This document shows positions 27,568-35,691 of a DNA stretch of 64,000 nt, piece by piece (the stretch's first letter is position 1; every line of letters begins with the position of its first letter). The DNA is from Flavobacteriales bacterium (GTDB taxonomy: Bacteria; Bacteroidota; Bacteroidia; NS11-12g; UBA9320): contig JACJZT010000008.1 of NCBI GenBank assembly GCA_020635455.1, positions 1 to 64,000 on the forward strand, read 5' to 3'. Made by a program: the position numbers and the translations under genes. The notes under the pieces were generated by a model. It made no database searches. It saw nothing but the letters and a program-made list of their open reading frames with translations, and was not told the origin of the DNA.

Positions 27568-29487
27568 TCAAAGACGCTTTATTTCAAGTATGACATCTCC
27601 TACACCCAACAATTGAACCACATCCATTCCTTCTATAACATGGCCGATTATGGTATACCGGCCATCAAGGTGTGGTGTGGCACAGTGGGTAATAAACCAC
27701 TGACAGCTTTCGGTATTGGGTCCGGATGAGGCAAGCCCAACCGTTCCACTGGAATATATAAGATCGGAAAATTCGGAGCGTATTGAGTAATCGGCAGAAC
27801 CAAAACCATCGCCTCTGGGGCATCCGCCCTGAATAACAAAATTTGGCACTAGCCTGTGAAAGGTTTTGGAGTTGTAAAACCCTTTATCTATTAATTTTAA
27901 GATAGATGCTACCGAACCCGGCGCTTCATTTACATTTAACTTTACTTTTATACTTCCCTTTGAAGTGTTTATTTCGATCTGTTGTCCGGCAGCGATCTTT
28001 GAAACATAGTCCCAATCAATTGGGTGATTCCACTCAGGTAAGGGTGCCATATACCGGGTACCCTCAAAAAGGGCAAGTACTTTGTGAATATCCAGATTGG
28101 CTTCCATATCACGTGGTAATTCCAGTCTTTTCTGTGCATCTTCAAGCATCTTTTTAAATTCCGATTGCTCATCCTTATTTAATTTGATTGAACTGTTTAG
28201 AATTTCATTCGCAATAATGCTTAATACACCAACATCTCCATCCTTGATCAAGACCTTTAGTGTGCTCAGAACATCTTCCTGAAGGCTGCCCGGAAAATTT
28301 TCCAATCCGGCACAAGCCAGAAAACTTTCAGTTGCAGCAGTTTTAATTGCAGGATGTTCCGATTGAAGCAAGATGTATTTTATTTGCGCATAATTCCCGT
28401 AAAAGCCCGATAACTTTTTCACCTCCCACACTTTATCAAAATATGAATTCAGCGGCTCGGTCTCAGAGCCATAGCCCTTACAATTCTCCGAGTTGATAAG
28501 ATTAAGGACCGAAGGCATGTACCGTGGATTGAACTTATTTAATAAAAAAGGACATTTTAAAGCCAATACCTCTGAAAGAGCAAACTCCAGGGCGGGATTC
28601 TTTTGGTCGAACAGTCGTTTCATTTTTTCAAACGAGTCCGGATCGGGAAGGTATTTACCGGTCGACATTGCTCTTAAAACCGCTACGATCTTAAGGTCAT
28701 TTAAAGTGGAGTTTGCAACCGAATACCTCACAAGCAGGTCGTTCAAAGTTTTACGGATGATCAATGAATTAGGCTTGTCGGCTTTGCACTTTCCCAAAGA
28801 ATAATACACGGGAATACACACATCTTCTTTCCAGCCCAACATTTCTGCATCGGTGGCAAACTGTGCAAGTTTCCGGATCCCTTCCGAATTCAAGTGGTTC
28901 CTTCTGGCAAGATACCAGGCTGCATAAAATCGATTCTCGGGGTTGTTTTGACTTAAAAAATTGAGAACATCCCGATCCATGGTTTCATTATGCACTCCCC
29001 GGATCATTGCTCTGAACCAGGCTTCTGCGAGTCCTTCATGGTCTTTTCCGGAATACGAGATCAGCCTGAACAACTTCTTTTTGTTCACACATTTACCCAA
29101 AGCAACCAGCAATTGTGACCTGTATTTCCTGTATTTCCTTTTCTTAGACAATTTATATAAAGGATCAACAAACAAGGAATCATGACTTTGACCGATGGCC
29201 GAAAGTGCAAGAATTTTTAGTTGTGGATCCTCTTTTTTAACGATCTTTAGAAGAATGGAGCTGAGGGAAGGATCATACCAGCTATTCAAACCTGCCAATG
29301 CGATCGCCTTTTGGTCCAAATTTCCTTTTTCAAGTATCTCAGAAGTATAAACAAGGTCGTTACGGTCTTTTGCTTCCCAGATCTTTTGATTTTCCGTTTT
29401 TGCAAATCTATTCTGCCCCAATACCTGAACGAAGGGTATCAATGAAAGAAAAAGGAAAACGAGAAGTTTATTTTTGAGCACTTGCAT
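27568..29487 (-). CDS. HEAT-repeat protein fused to cyclophilin-type peptidyl-prolyl isomerase
   Basis: Exported protein (639 aa). A signal peptide (about 24 residues) precedes a long helical region with HEAT-like repeats (about 30-460) and a cyclophilin domain (about 487-637). The isomerase keeps FHRLVPNFVIQGG with its catalytic Arg, SSGPNTESCQWFIT, and HLDGRYTIIGHVIEGM. It is likely a periplasmic folding factor in which the HEAT array recruits clients. The start lies 20 bp inside the LptF/G gene, indicating coupling to lipopolysaccharide transport genes. Confidence 0.88.
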   Translation of the reverse strand: MQVLKNKLLVFLFLSLIPFVQVLGQNRFAKTENQKIWEAKDRNDLVYTSEILEKGNLDQKAIALAGLNSWYDPSLSSILLKIVKKEDPQLKILALSAIGQSHDSLFVDPLYKLSKKRKYRKYRSQLLVALGKCVNKKKLFRLISYSGKDHEGLAEAWFRAMIRGVHNETMDRDVLNFLSQNNPENRFYAAWYLARRNHLNSEGIRKLAQFATDAEMLGWKEDVCIPVYYSLGKCKADKPNSLIIRKTLNDLLVRYSVANSTLNDLKIVAVLRAMSTGKYLPDPDSFEKMKRLFDQKNPALEFALSEVLALKCPFLLNKFNPRYMPSVLNLINSENCKGYGSETEPLNSYFDKVWEVKKLSGFYGNYAQIKYILLQSEHPAIKTAATESFLACAGLENFPGSLQEDVLSTLKVLIKDGDVGVLSIIANEILNSSIKLNKDEQSEFKKMLEDAQKRLELPRDMEANLDIHKVLALFEGTRYMAPLPEWNHPIDWDYVSKIAAGQQIEINTSKGSIKVKLNVNEAPGSVASILKLIDKGFYNSKTFHRLVPNFVIQGGCPRGDGFGSADYSIRSEFSDLIYSSGTVGLASSGPNTESCQWFITHCATPHLDGRYTIIGHVIEGMDVVQLLGVGDVILEIKRL

Positions 29488-30550
29488 AAAAATAATACGC
29501 TACCGGTAAAAACATAAGATTTGGCAACCATACGGCCAGGGCCGGCGCCATGCTACCCGTTGAACCATAGGATATGAACCATTGTATAATAAAAAGGTAA
29601 GCAAAACTAATAAACAGACCAACGGCGAGGTTGATCCCAATTCCGCCTCTTTTCTTGGAACTTGACACGCAAACACCTATGAAGGTAAGCAACAAAAGTG
29701 AAAAGGGTGCTGAATACCGTCGATATTTTTCTGTTATATAAAAAAACGACCTTCCTGTGCCTCTCATTTCTTCAAGACCTATGTAAACATCCAGTTCCTT
29801 CATATTAAAAGATTGCACATCGTCAACCCGCATAAAAAAATCGTTGGGTACAAAGGGAATAAGAGTGTCGAGAAAATCACCAAACACCAAGGATTCATTA
29901 CCGTCTTTCATTATACTGCGGTAACGGTAGTTGGCTATTTTCCACATTTTTTTTTGAGGTGCCCAGGTTATTCTGTCCGCATACAATTTTTTTACTACCC
30001 TGCCTTCTTTAAACCATTCAATACTAAGGTTATAGCCCGCGCTGTCCATTCGGTTGAAGCTACCCAATGACATCACCACTCCGGGTTGAATTTGCCTAAT
30101 GATGTTCTCCTGATACTCACTGTCGAGGTTTCGGATGTAAGTATTTTCAAATTTCATCCTGATCTTATCGCTCCTTGGAATTATCCAGGCATTCAAGAGA
30201 AAAGATATCATACCAAAAAGTAAAGCAACCAGAACATAGGGTCTTAAAAAGCGATTGTAAGTTACACCGGAGGCGATCATGGCCACGATCTCAGACTTCT
30301 CAGCCAGTTTGGAAGTGAAAAAGATCACTGTAAGAAATACAAAGAACGGACTGAATAAGTTAAGGATGTAGGGTATAAAATTTATGTAATACTTAACTAC
30401 GATGTCGTAGAGTGGCGCTTTTTTTTCAACAAAATCGTCCAGTTTTTCCGAAACATCAAAAATTATTATGATCAGGGTAAATAATCCCAGAGCTACAATA
30501 AAGGTGGTTAAAAAACGCTTGATTATATATAGATCGAGCTTTTTTAGCAT
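29468..30550 (-). CDS. LptF/LptG family permease
   Basis: Inner-membrane subunit (360 aa) of the LptB2FG exporter, which moves lipopolysaccharide to the Lpt bridge. It has three N-terminal transmembrane helices (including the KLAEKSEIVAMIASG cytoplasmic coupling segment near residue 85), a periplasmic beta-jellyroll (about 130-260) and three C-terminal helices. LptF and LptG cannot be separated on sequence alone in Bacteroidota. The ATG immediately follows the TAA of the upstream four-helix-bundle gene with no gap. Confidence 0.9.
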   Translation of the reverse strand: MLKKLDLYIIKRFLTTFIVALGLFTLIIIIFDVSEKLDDFVEKKAPLYDIVVKYYINFIPYILNLFSPFFVFLTVIFFTSKLAEKSEIVAMIASGVTYNRFLRPYVLVALLFGMISFLLNAWIIPRSDKIRMKFENTYIRNLDSEYQENIIRQIQPGVVMSLGSFNRMDSAGYNLSIEWFKEGRVVKKLYADRITWAPQKKMWKIANYRYRSIMKDGNESLVFGDFLDTLIPFVPNDFFMRVDDVQSFNMKELDVYIGLEEMRGTGRSFFYITEKYRRYSAPFSLLLLTFIGVCVSSSKKRGGIGINLAVGLFISFAYLFIIQWFISYGSTGSMAPALAVWLPNLMFLPVAYYFYASAQK

Positions 30551-30913
30551 TTAGCCATCAATTTTATCCTTTACCGATTTAAAGGCAGCATAAAAAAGGC
30601 GCGATAATTCTGAACATTCTTCCACGAGAGGTTCCACAAGCTTGGTTTCCATTATTTTTTCATCAATGATAAACTCAAGGATCACCGAACATCTTTCGGT
30701 CAATTCGGAGCAATCTGCAAGCCGGTTCACAAAATTACTTGATGTTGAACCGATCATCAGACTTCTGGTTTTGGCCGGCAGGTCGATAGAAACAGCCAAT
30801 AGTTCATTTCTCAGGTGCAAGGCAACCATATTGTTCTGCGGAAGCAATAATGCAAGTTTGGTACATGTTTGACCTAATACTTTGGTTCTTTCCTTTAATT
30901 CCTGTGGATTCAT
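30551..30913 (-). CDS. Four-helix-bundle protein, 23S rRNA-intervening-sequence-protein-like
   Basis: All-helical cytoplasmic protein (120 aa). Four amphipathic segments and the opening NPQELKERTKVLGQTCTKLALLLP resemble the S23/avd four-helix-bundle family, including the conserved RNEL/S-x-D segment and a SNFVNRLADCSELTERC helix. Family members form pentamers and are found in 23S rRNA intervening sequences and retroelements, with unclear function. Here it is fixed at the head of an operon with lptF/G and HEAT-cyclophilin. Divergence is high, so the assignment is moderate. Confidence 0.7.
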   Translation of the reverse strand: MNPQELKERTKVLGQTCTKLALLLPQNNMVALHLRNELLAVSIDLPAKTRSLMIGSTSSNFVNRLADCSELTERCSVILEFIIDEKIMETKLVEPLVEECSELSRLFYAAFKSVKDKIDG

Positions 30914-30923
30914 AATGCAGTAG

Positions 30924-30931
30924 CAAATTTA
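30924..30931 (-). promoter_or_regulatory. -7 box upstream of four-helix-bundle gene
   Basis: TAAATTTG on the minus strand matches TAnnTTTG and ends 10 nt before the ATG at 30913. No -33 TTG is seen at the expected distance. Confidence 0.45.
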
Positions 30932-30994
30932 AAGATTCTGATCACTATTCCTTATTAATTTTACGGAATAACTGTAACGCTCAGCAAAAATGAT

Positions 30995-32113
30995 TTAAAG
31001 CCTTTGGTCAAGGACCTTAACCATTCTGTTTTTCCATTCGGCAAAAGTGCCCTCTGTAATTTTCGTTCGGGCTGTATCAACCAGCCACAGATAAAATTTA
31101 AGATTATGAACGCTAGCGATCTGGGCGGCCAGGTATTCCTTTGCGATGAATAAATGTCTTAAATAGGCCTTTGAATAATGCGGGGTCAATTCATCATCAA
31201 TGGGATTGAAATCGTTTTCCCATTTTTTGTTTCGGATGTTAATGGTACCGTTGGCGGTAAACAGCATTCCATTTCTTGCATTTCGTGTTGGCATTACACA
31301 ATCAAACATATCTACACCCAGGGCGATGCATTCAAGAATGTTTACAGGAGTACCAACTCCCATAAGATATCTGGGTTTATCCGATGGCAAAATGGAGCAT
31401 ACCATTTCTGTCATGGCATACATTTCATCGTGTGGCTCACCAACCGATAAACCACCAATGGCATTTCCATCCGCCTTAACACCGGAAATAAATTCTGCCG
31501 AAGCTTTTCTTAAGTCGGGATACGTACTTCCCTGAACAATTGGAAACAACGTTTGATCGTAACCGTATAATCCTTCTGTCTCCTTAAAATGCTCAACACA
31601 TCTTTGAAGCCAGCGGTGAGTCAAATGCATGCTGTTTTCAGCATATTTCTTTTCACATGGCCAAGGGGTGCATTCATCAAAAGCCATAATTATATCCGCT
31701 CCTATCAATCGCTGAGTGTCGATAACGTTTTCAGGAGTGAACATCAATTTGCGGCCATCAATGTGGCTGCGAAATTCCACCCCGTCTTCTTTAAGTTTTC
31801 GGTTTGCCGCAAGTGAATACACCTGATACCCACCGCTATCCGTAAGGATTGGCCTGTCCCAGTTCATGAACTTATGTAGCCCTCCGGCCTCTTTAAGTAC
31901 CTGCATTCCGGGCCTCAAAAACAAATGGTATGTATTGCCCAGAATGATCCTTGCTTTGACCTCCTCTTTAAGCTTTTGCTGATCGACGGCTTTAACCGTT
32001 CCTTGTGTGCCTACCGGCATAAAAACCGGAGTTTCTATTGTTCCATGATCTGTATGCAGGGATCCTGCTCTTGCACCCGAACCTGCGTCTTTGCAGATGA
32101 TGTCGAATTTCAT
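30995..32113 (-). CDS. tgt: tRNA-guanine transglycosylase Tgt
   Basis: Enzyme (372 aa) that exchanges guanine-34 for the queuosine precursor preQ1 in tRNAs with GUN anticodons, which would include the tRNA-His in this window. Present are the catalytic base region TDSGGYQV (Asp92), GGLSVGE, and the nucleophile Asp271 in DCVMPTRNARNG. The zinc site is degenerate: the usual three cysteines after NDFNPIDDE are absent (about 300-314), while the partner His336 in VHNLKFY is kept. It lies at the end of ubiE-porT-tgt, immediately after porT. Confidence 0.95.
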   Translation of the reverse strand: MKFDIICKDAGSGARAGSLHTDHGTIETPVFMPVGTQGTVKAVDQQKLKEEVKARIILGNTYHLFLRPGMQVLKEAGGLHKFMNWDRPILTDSGGYQVYSLAANRKLKEDGVEFRSHIDGRKLMFTPENVIDTQRLIGADIIMAFDECTPWPCEKKYAENSMHLTHRWLQRCVEHFKETEGLYGYDQTLFPIVQGSTYPDLRKASAEFISGVKADGNAIGGLSVGEPHDEMYAMTEMVCSILPSDKPRYLMGVGTPVNILECIALGVDMFDCVMPTRNARNGMLFTANGTINIRNKKWENDFNPIDDELTPHYSKAYLRHLFIAKEYLAAQIASVHNLKFYLWLVDTARTKITEGTFAEWKNRMVKVLDQRL

Positions 32114-32806
32114 TTATTCGAAATGCAGTGAAAATTGTATCAGTTTGGGGTAAATTCCATTTAAAGCTCTGGTATAAATGTAATTGTCTTTAACCAAAGC
32201 ATTAAAAATGTCGTTGCTGAGTTTTATTTCGGGAGAAAATTTAAAGTAGGGATAGTACAAGTCAAAACCAAATCCTACATCGTAGTGAAAAGTATTGGCG
32301 TTAAGTCCTACCACCGGCTTGGTCTCTGAACGCTCAGTATCGGCATCGTTGGTAAAATTATAGCGATATCCCGCACCACCGATCACATAGAAGCGGAAGT
32401 TCTTTCTGCGCTTGGATTTGTATTTTAACAATAGGGGCAACTCAAAATAGGTCGACTGAAGCAGAGCCGTTTTGGTAACATTTCCCTTGAAATGATAGGT
32501 AAGGTTTCGCTGAGACATTACCTGAACGATCACCATGGTCCTTAGGTCCCAGTCTTCGTTCAGATGAAAATTCATGATACCACCAACACCCAGACCCGGA
32601 AAACTTGTGGTGGAAATATAATTCAGGGTATCGTTTTCCTTATCGAAAAAAGTAGGGCTTTGTGCAAGCTTTAGTTTACCGTAGGTACCAATGACAGAGA
32701 AACCAAAATGCACCTTCTGATTCAGGTCGTATAAGGGATCGTTCATCTGGGCCGTTGAACCCAGTGAATAACATAAGCCGACAATTAAAACAATTAGCTT
32801 TTTCAT
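32114..32806 (-). CDS. porT: T9SS outer-membrane protein PorT
   Basis: Predicted outer-membrane beta-barrel (230 aa) needed for type IX secretion. A signal peptide (MKKLIVLIVGLC, ending near Thr-Ala-Gln at residue 20) is followed by alternating amphipathic strands, including ELPLLLKYKSK, FRFYVIGGAGYRYNF and DVGFGFDLYYPYFKFSPEIKL, typical of PorT. The neighbour ubiE supports the name because ubiE-porT is the usual order in this group. A longer frame from 32845 lies inside ubiE; the ATG at 32806 gives a 4-nt gap. Confidence 0.83.
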   Translation of the reverse strand: MKKLIVLIVGLCYSLGSTAQMNDPLYDLNQKVHFGFSVIGTYGKLKLAQSPTFFDKENDTLNYISTTSFPGLGVGGIMNFHLNEDWDLRTMVIVQVMSQRNLTYHFKGNVTKTALLQSTYFELPLLLKYKSKRRKNFRFYVIGGAGYRYNFTNDADTERSETKPVVGLNANTFHYDVGFGFDLYYPYFKFSPEIKLSNDIFNALVKDNYIYTRALNGIYPKLIQFSLHFE

Positions 32807-32810
32807 GAAC

Positions 32811-33512
32811 TTATTTTTCTGCTGTGTATAAGGTGCAAACTCCAAAAAGGTAACGATGTTGTTTTACTTTATTGTATCCGGCTTCTTTCATAATTTCGAT
32901 CAATGCTTCACCTTCAGGGAAAGCTTTAACCGAATCAGGCAAATAGGTGTATGCTTTTGTATTCTTCGAAACCAGTTTACCCATTTGCGGCAATATTTTC
33001 CGGAAGTAAAAATTATAAACCTGCTTTACCGGAAATTTACCCGGATTAGAAAATTCAAGGATGGCTATTCTCCCTTCAGGTTTAAGAACTCTCAGCATTT
33101 CTTTCAGCCCCTTTTTCAGGTTTTCAAAATTCCTGATACCAAAAGCTACCGTAACCGCATCAAAGGTGTTCTCATCAAAACGAAGCGATTCAGCATCGCC
33201 TTTTTCAAGATAAATATTGTTTATATTGTTCTTTCTCAGTTTCTCCTTCCCAACCTCCAGCATTCCGTCTGATAGATCTATGCCGATTATTTTTTCAGGA
33301 TCTAATTTAAGCGCTTCAATTGCAAGGTCTCCGGTGCCGGTAGCAACATCCAGTATGATCTTTGGATGAAGGTTTCTTAAAGATTCGATGGTTCGTTTTC
33401 GCCAAATGGTATCTATACCCATCGAAAGGGTTCTGTTAAGTAGATCATACCTTGGACTGATGGAGTCAAACATCTGTTCAACCTGAACTTTTTTGGTTTC
33501 AACAGAAGCCAT
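32811..33512 (-). CDS. ubiE: Demethylmenaquinone methyltransferase UbiE/MenG
   Basis: SAM-dependent methyltransferase (233 aa) for the last step of menaquinone synthesis, the expected quinone in Bacteroidota. Motifs are FDSISPRYDLLNRTLS, the SAM-binding DVATGTGDLA, and AFGIRNFENLKKGLKEMLRVLKPEGR. A GTG at 33533 would add 7 residues, but the -7 box TATATTTG ends only 4 nt before that GTG, so the ATG at 33512 is preferred (leader about 20 nt). It heads the operon with porT and tgt and is divergent from engB. Confidence 0.93.
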   Translation of the reverse strand: MASVETKKVQVEQMFDSISPRYDLLNRTLSMGIDTIWRKRTIESLRNLHPKIILDVATGTGDLAIEALKLDPEKIIGIDLSDGMLEVGKEKLRKNNINNIYLEKGDAESLRFDENTFDAVTVAFGIRNFENLKKGLKEMLRVLKPEGRIAILEFSNPGKFPVKQVYNFYFRKILPQMGKLVSKNTKAYTYLPDSVKAFPEGEALIEIMKEAGYNKVKQHRYLFGVCTLYTAEK

Positions 33513-33534
33513 ATCGGGCTTAATTTCCTTCACC

Positions 33535-33565
33535 TTGCAAATATACTGCTATTGAAGTATGTTTG
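33535..33565 (+). promoter_or_regulatory. engB promoter, interleaved with the ubiE promoter
   Basis: TTG (33535-33537), a 20-nt spacer and TATGTTTG (33558-33565) match the Bacteroidota consensus. The predicted start near 33571 leaves about 3 nt before the engB ATG at 33574. Confidence 0.65.
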
Positions 33566-33569
33566 GCAA
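33538..33569 (-). promoter_or_regulatory. ubiE-porT-tgt promoter, interleaved with the engB promoter
   Basis: On the minus strand, TTG (33569-33567), a 21-nt spacer and TATATTTG (33545-33538). Its -7 box sits inside the spacer of the engB promoter and the reverse is also true, so the two promoters occupy the same 35 bp. Confidence 0.6.
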
Positions 33570-33573
33570 CACT

Positions 33574-34179
33574 ATGGAAATTCAAACTGCGAGGTTTATC
33601 AAGTCTTACGGGGATCATTCTCAAATGAGCCCCGAAAACATTCCAGAATTTGCATTCATTGGGCGTAGTAATGTTGGTAAATCCTCGCTGGTAAATATGT
33701 TATGCAATAATAAAAGTCTGGCCAAAACATCATCCACACCGGGAAAAACAAAGCTAATCAATCAGTTCAAAGTGAATAACAACTGGTATTTGGTTGACTT
33801 GCCAGGTTACGGATATGCAAGGGTTTCGAAAACCGATAAGAAACAATTTGACCATATCATTACCAATTACATTGCGCACCGGCAAAATCTTTATTGTTTG
33901 TTTGTACTGATCGACAGCCGATTGCCTCCACAACAAATTGATGTTGAATTTATTCATAAATGTGGAGAATTGGGGCTGCCCATTGGTTTGATATTTACCA
34001 AATCAGACAAGGATAAGGGAAAACCGGTCGCTAAAAATGTTGAGACGATGAAAACCGAATTATTGAAAAGATGGGACGAACTGCCTCCCACTTTTATTTC
34101 GTCAGCCATAAAAGGTACCGGAAAAACTGAGATTTTGGGATATATCGAAAATGCAATTGATCTTAATTCAGAAATTTGA
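33574..34179 (+). CDS. engB: Ribosome biogenesis GTP-binding protein YihA/EngB
   Basis: Small essential GTPase (201 aa) acting in large ribosomal subunit assembly. The G1 motif is GRSNVGKSSL, G3 is DLPGYG, G4 is TKSDK, and the G5-like SAIKGTG follows. An in-frame ATG at 33559 would add 5 residues, but it lies within the -7 box TATGTTTG, so 33574 is the start. The stop overlaps the TTG start of the following outer-membrane protein gene in TTGA. Confidence 0.95.
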   Translation: MEIQTARFIKSYGDHSQMSPENIPEFAFIGRSNVGKSSLVNMLCNNKSLAKTSSTPGKTKLINQFKVNNNWYLVDLPGYGYARVSKTDKKQFDHIITNYIAHRQNLYCLFVLIDSRLPPQQIDVEFIHKCGELGLPIGLIFTKSDKDKGKPVAKNVETMKTELLKRWDELPPTFISSAIKGTGKTEILGYIENAIDLNSEI

Positions 34180-34913
34180 AATTTATCCATAAATATGCTC
34201 TTTTGTTCTTCGGGGTCCTAACCTCGATCTCAGCGAGGTCACAAAACACATTTCAACAGGAATTAGGGTTCAATCTTGCAAGTTTGGCGGTAAAAAATAA
34301 CGATTATGTTCTCCCTTCGGTATTTTATCGTTACGGTAGCGGGAAATATCAATTGAGAATTCAGTTAAGTCTTGATGGCTCACTTATTAAAAGCGACAAG
34401 GAAACCAGTTTGCTGAATGGAAATTCCGGCTCAAGTTTCAGAACGGATACAGCACTGAATTACAAACCCGGACGCGATATCAAATATGGATTTCAAATAG
34501 GGATACAGAAAAACAAAAGCTTAAAAAATGAAAAATTCCAGTGGTATTATGGCCTGGATATCTATTTCATACAAAGTAAATATGAACTCAAAGGTGAAGG
34601 AAAAGTTATTACGGGTTCAGGTTCTAACTTAAACGAGATCACGCTCAAATCGGAAATAAGCAGAAACCTGAATATCCTTGGAATTGGAATGCCTTTAGGA
34701 TTAACTTATTTGTTGGGAGAAAGAGGTTTTATTTCTGCTGAATGCAAATTCGTATTAGCATTAAGGGAAGATCAGACCAAAAATTATTCTTCTAATCTGC
34801 GGGTCATAAATGGTTCGGAAACATTTTTAGAAATGAAAAACTCAAATTCAATTCGGGCATTTGATATTAAACTCATGCCTTTGACCGGACTGACCGCGGG
34901 ATTAAAGTTTTAA
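34176..34913 (+). CDS. Outer-membrane beta-barrel protein, paralogue A
   Basis: Exported protein (245 aa) of unknown function. A signal peptide ends near Ser-Gln (residue 23), then comes a series of amphipathic strands (QELGFNLASLAV, VFYRYGSGKYQLRIQLSLDG, KYGFQIGIQKNK) and a C-terminal aromatic residue (LTAGLKF), as in outer-membrane barrels. It shares layout and motifs with the next gene (QELG-NLA, D-x-Y-PGR/K-IK-G, ILPLT-T-G at the end), so the pair arose by duplication. The TTG start overlaps the engB stop. Confidence 0.75.
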   Translation: MKFIHKYALLFFGVLTSISARSQNTFQQELGFNLASLAVKNNDYVLPSVFYRYGSGKYQLRIQLSLDGSLIKSDKETSLLNGNSGSSFRTDTALNYKPGRDIKYGFQIGIQKNKSLKNEKFQWYYGLDIYFIQSKYELKGEGKVITGSGSNLNEITLKSEISRNLNILGIGMPLGLTYLLGERGFISAECKFVLALREDQTKNYSSNLRVINGSETFLEMKNSNSIRAFDIKLMPLTGLTAGLKF

Positions 34914-34924
34914 TAAAAACAGAA

Positions 34925-35680
34925 ATGAACTTTAATAAAATCCTTTTATTTATAACACTTCTTTTGCTGTTAACGTATGGATCCTTTGCACAAAAAGATT
35001 CATCGGCAAAAAAACAGGAATTGGGGATCAATTTGGCGGGTTTACTCATAAAGGATCAGAACACCGTCATTCCCGGTATCCAATATCGTTATAAGATCCT
35101 TGGCGGGCAATTGAGATTGCAATTTGGAATTAACAGCATTCTGGATAATAACAGCCGAACAGGAAATTTTGATAATTTCAGTGTATTTGGCGGTTTCAAT
35201 GTGGATACCGTATTGGATTTTGATCCCGGTAAAACTATTAAGTTAGGATTCATGGCCGGGTATCAGAAAAATATACATTCGGATCTTAAGGCCATATCCT
35301 ATTTTTACGGAATAGATCTGATGTATTTCCTGAATGAATTATCAAGAAACGGTTCCGGAATTGCCAAACAGGGAAATGGTGGTTTTGACACAACAAAACA
35401 AAGGATACAGCTTAAAGTATCCGAATCTTTCAAACAACAAATAATGGGAATCGCCATTCCTTTGGGGATCAGTTATAATTTCTATAAAAATTTCTTCCTT
35501 AACCTAGAGTCCAGGATCGTATTTACAGTGGATAAAACCAATAAGAATAAATCTACTGAAACGCTTCAGATAAGTCAGGGAACAACCTTTGAAACCAAAA
35601 CAAACAGCAAGGACACGCTTAAGGCATTTAATTTTGGTATTTTGCCTTTAACTGCCTTAACGATAGGCGTTGTATTTTAG
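34925..35680 (+). CDS. Outer-membrane beta-barrel protein, paralogue B
   Basis: Tandem paralogue (251 aa) of the preceding gene, starting 11 bp after it. Signal peptide MNFNKILLFITLLLLL ends near Phe-Ala-Gln. Shared segments include QELGINLAGLL, IQYRYK-GGQLRLQFGIN, DFDPGKTIKLGF, YFYGIDLMYF and a terminal aromatic (TIGVVF). The likely fold is an 8-strand-type barrel; ligand or role is unknown. Its stop is 11 bp from that of the convergent transketolase gene. Confidence 0.75.
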   Translation: MNFNKILLFITLLLLLTYGSFAQKDSSAKKQELGINLAGLLIKDQNTVIPGIQYRYKILGGQLRLQFGINSILDNNSRTGNFDNFSVFGGFNVDTVLDFDPGKTIKLGFMAGYQKNIHSDLKAISYFYGIDLMYFLNELSRNGSGIAKQGNGGFDTTKQRIQLKVSESFKQQIMGIAIPLGISYNFYKNFFLNLESRIVFTVDKTNKNKSTETLQISQGTTFETKTNSKDTLKAFNFGILPLTALTIGVVF

Positions 35681-35691
35681 AGCATACTAAT

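Noticed and set aside
33559..33573. Upstream ATG for engB
   Set aside because: It lies inside the -7 promoter box TATGTTTG, so it should not be transcribed as a start.
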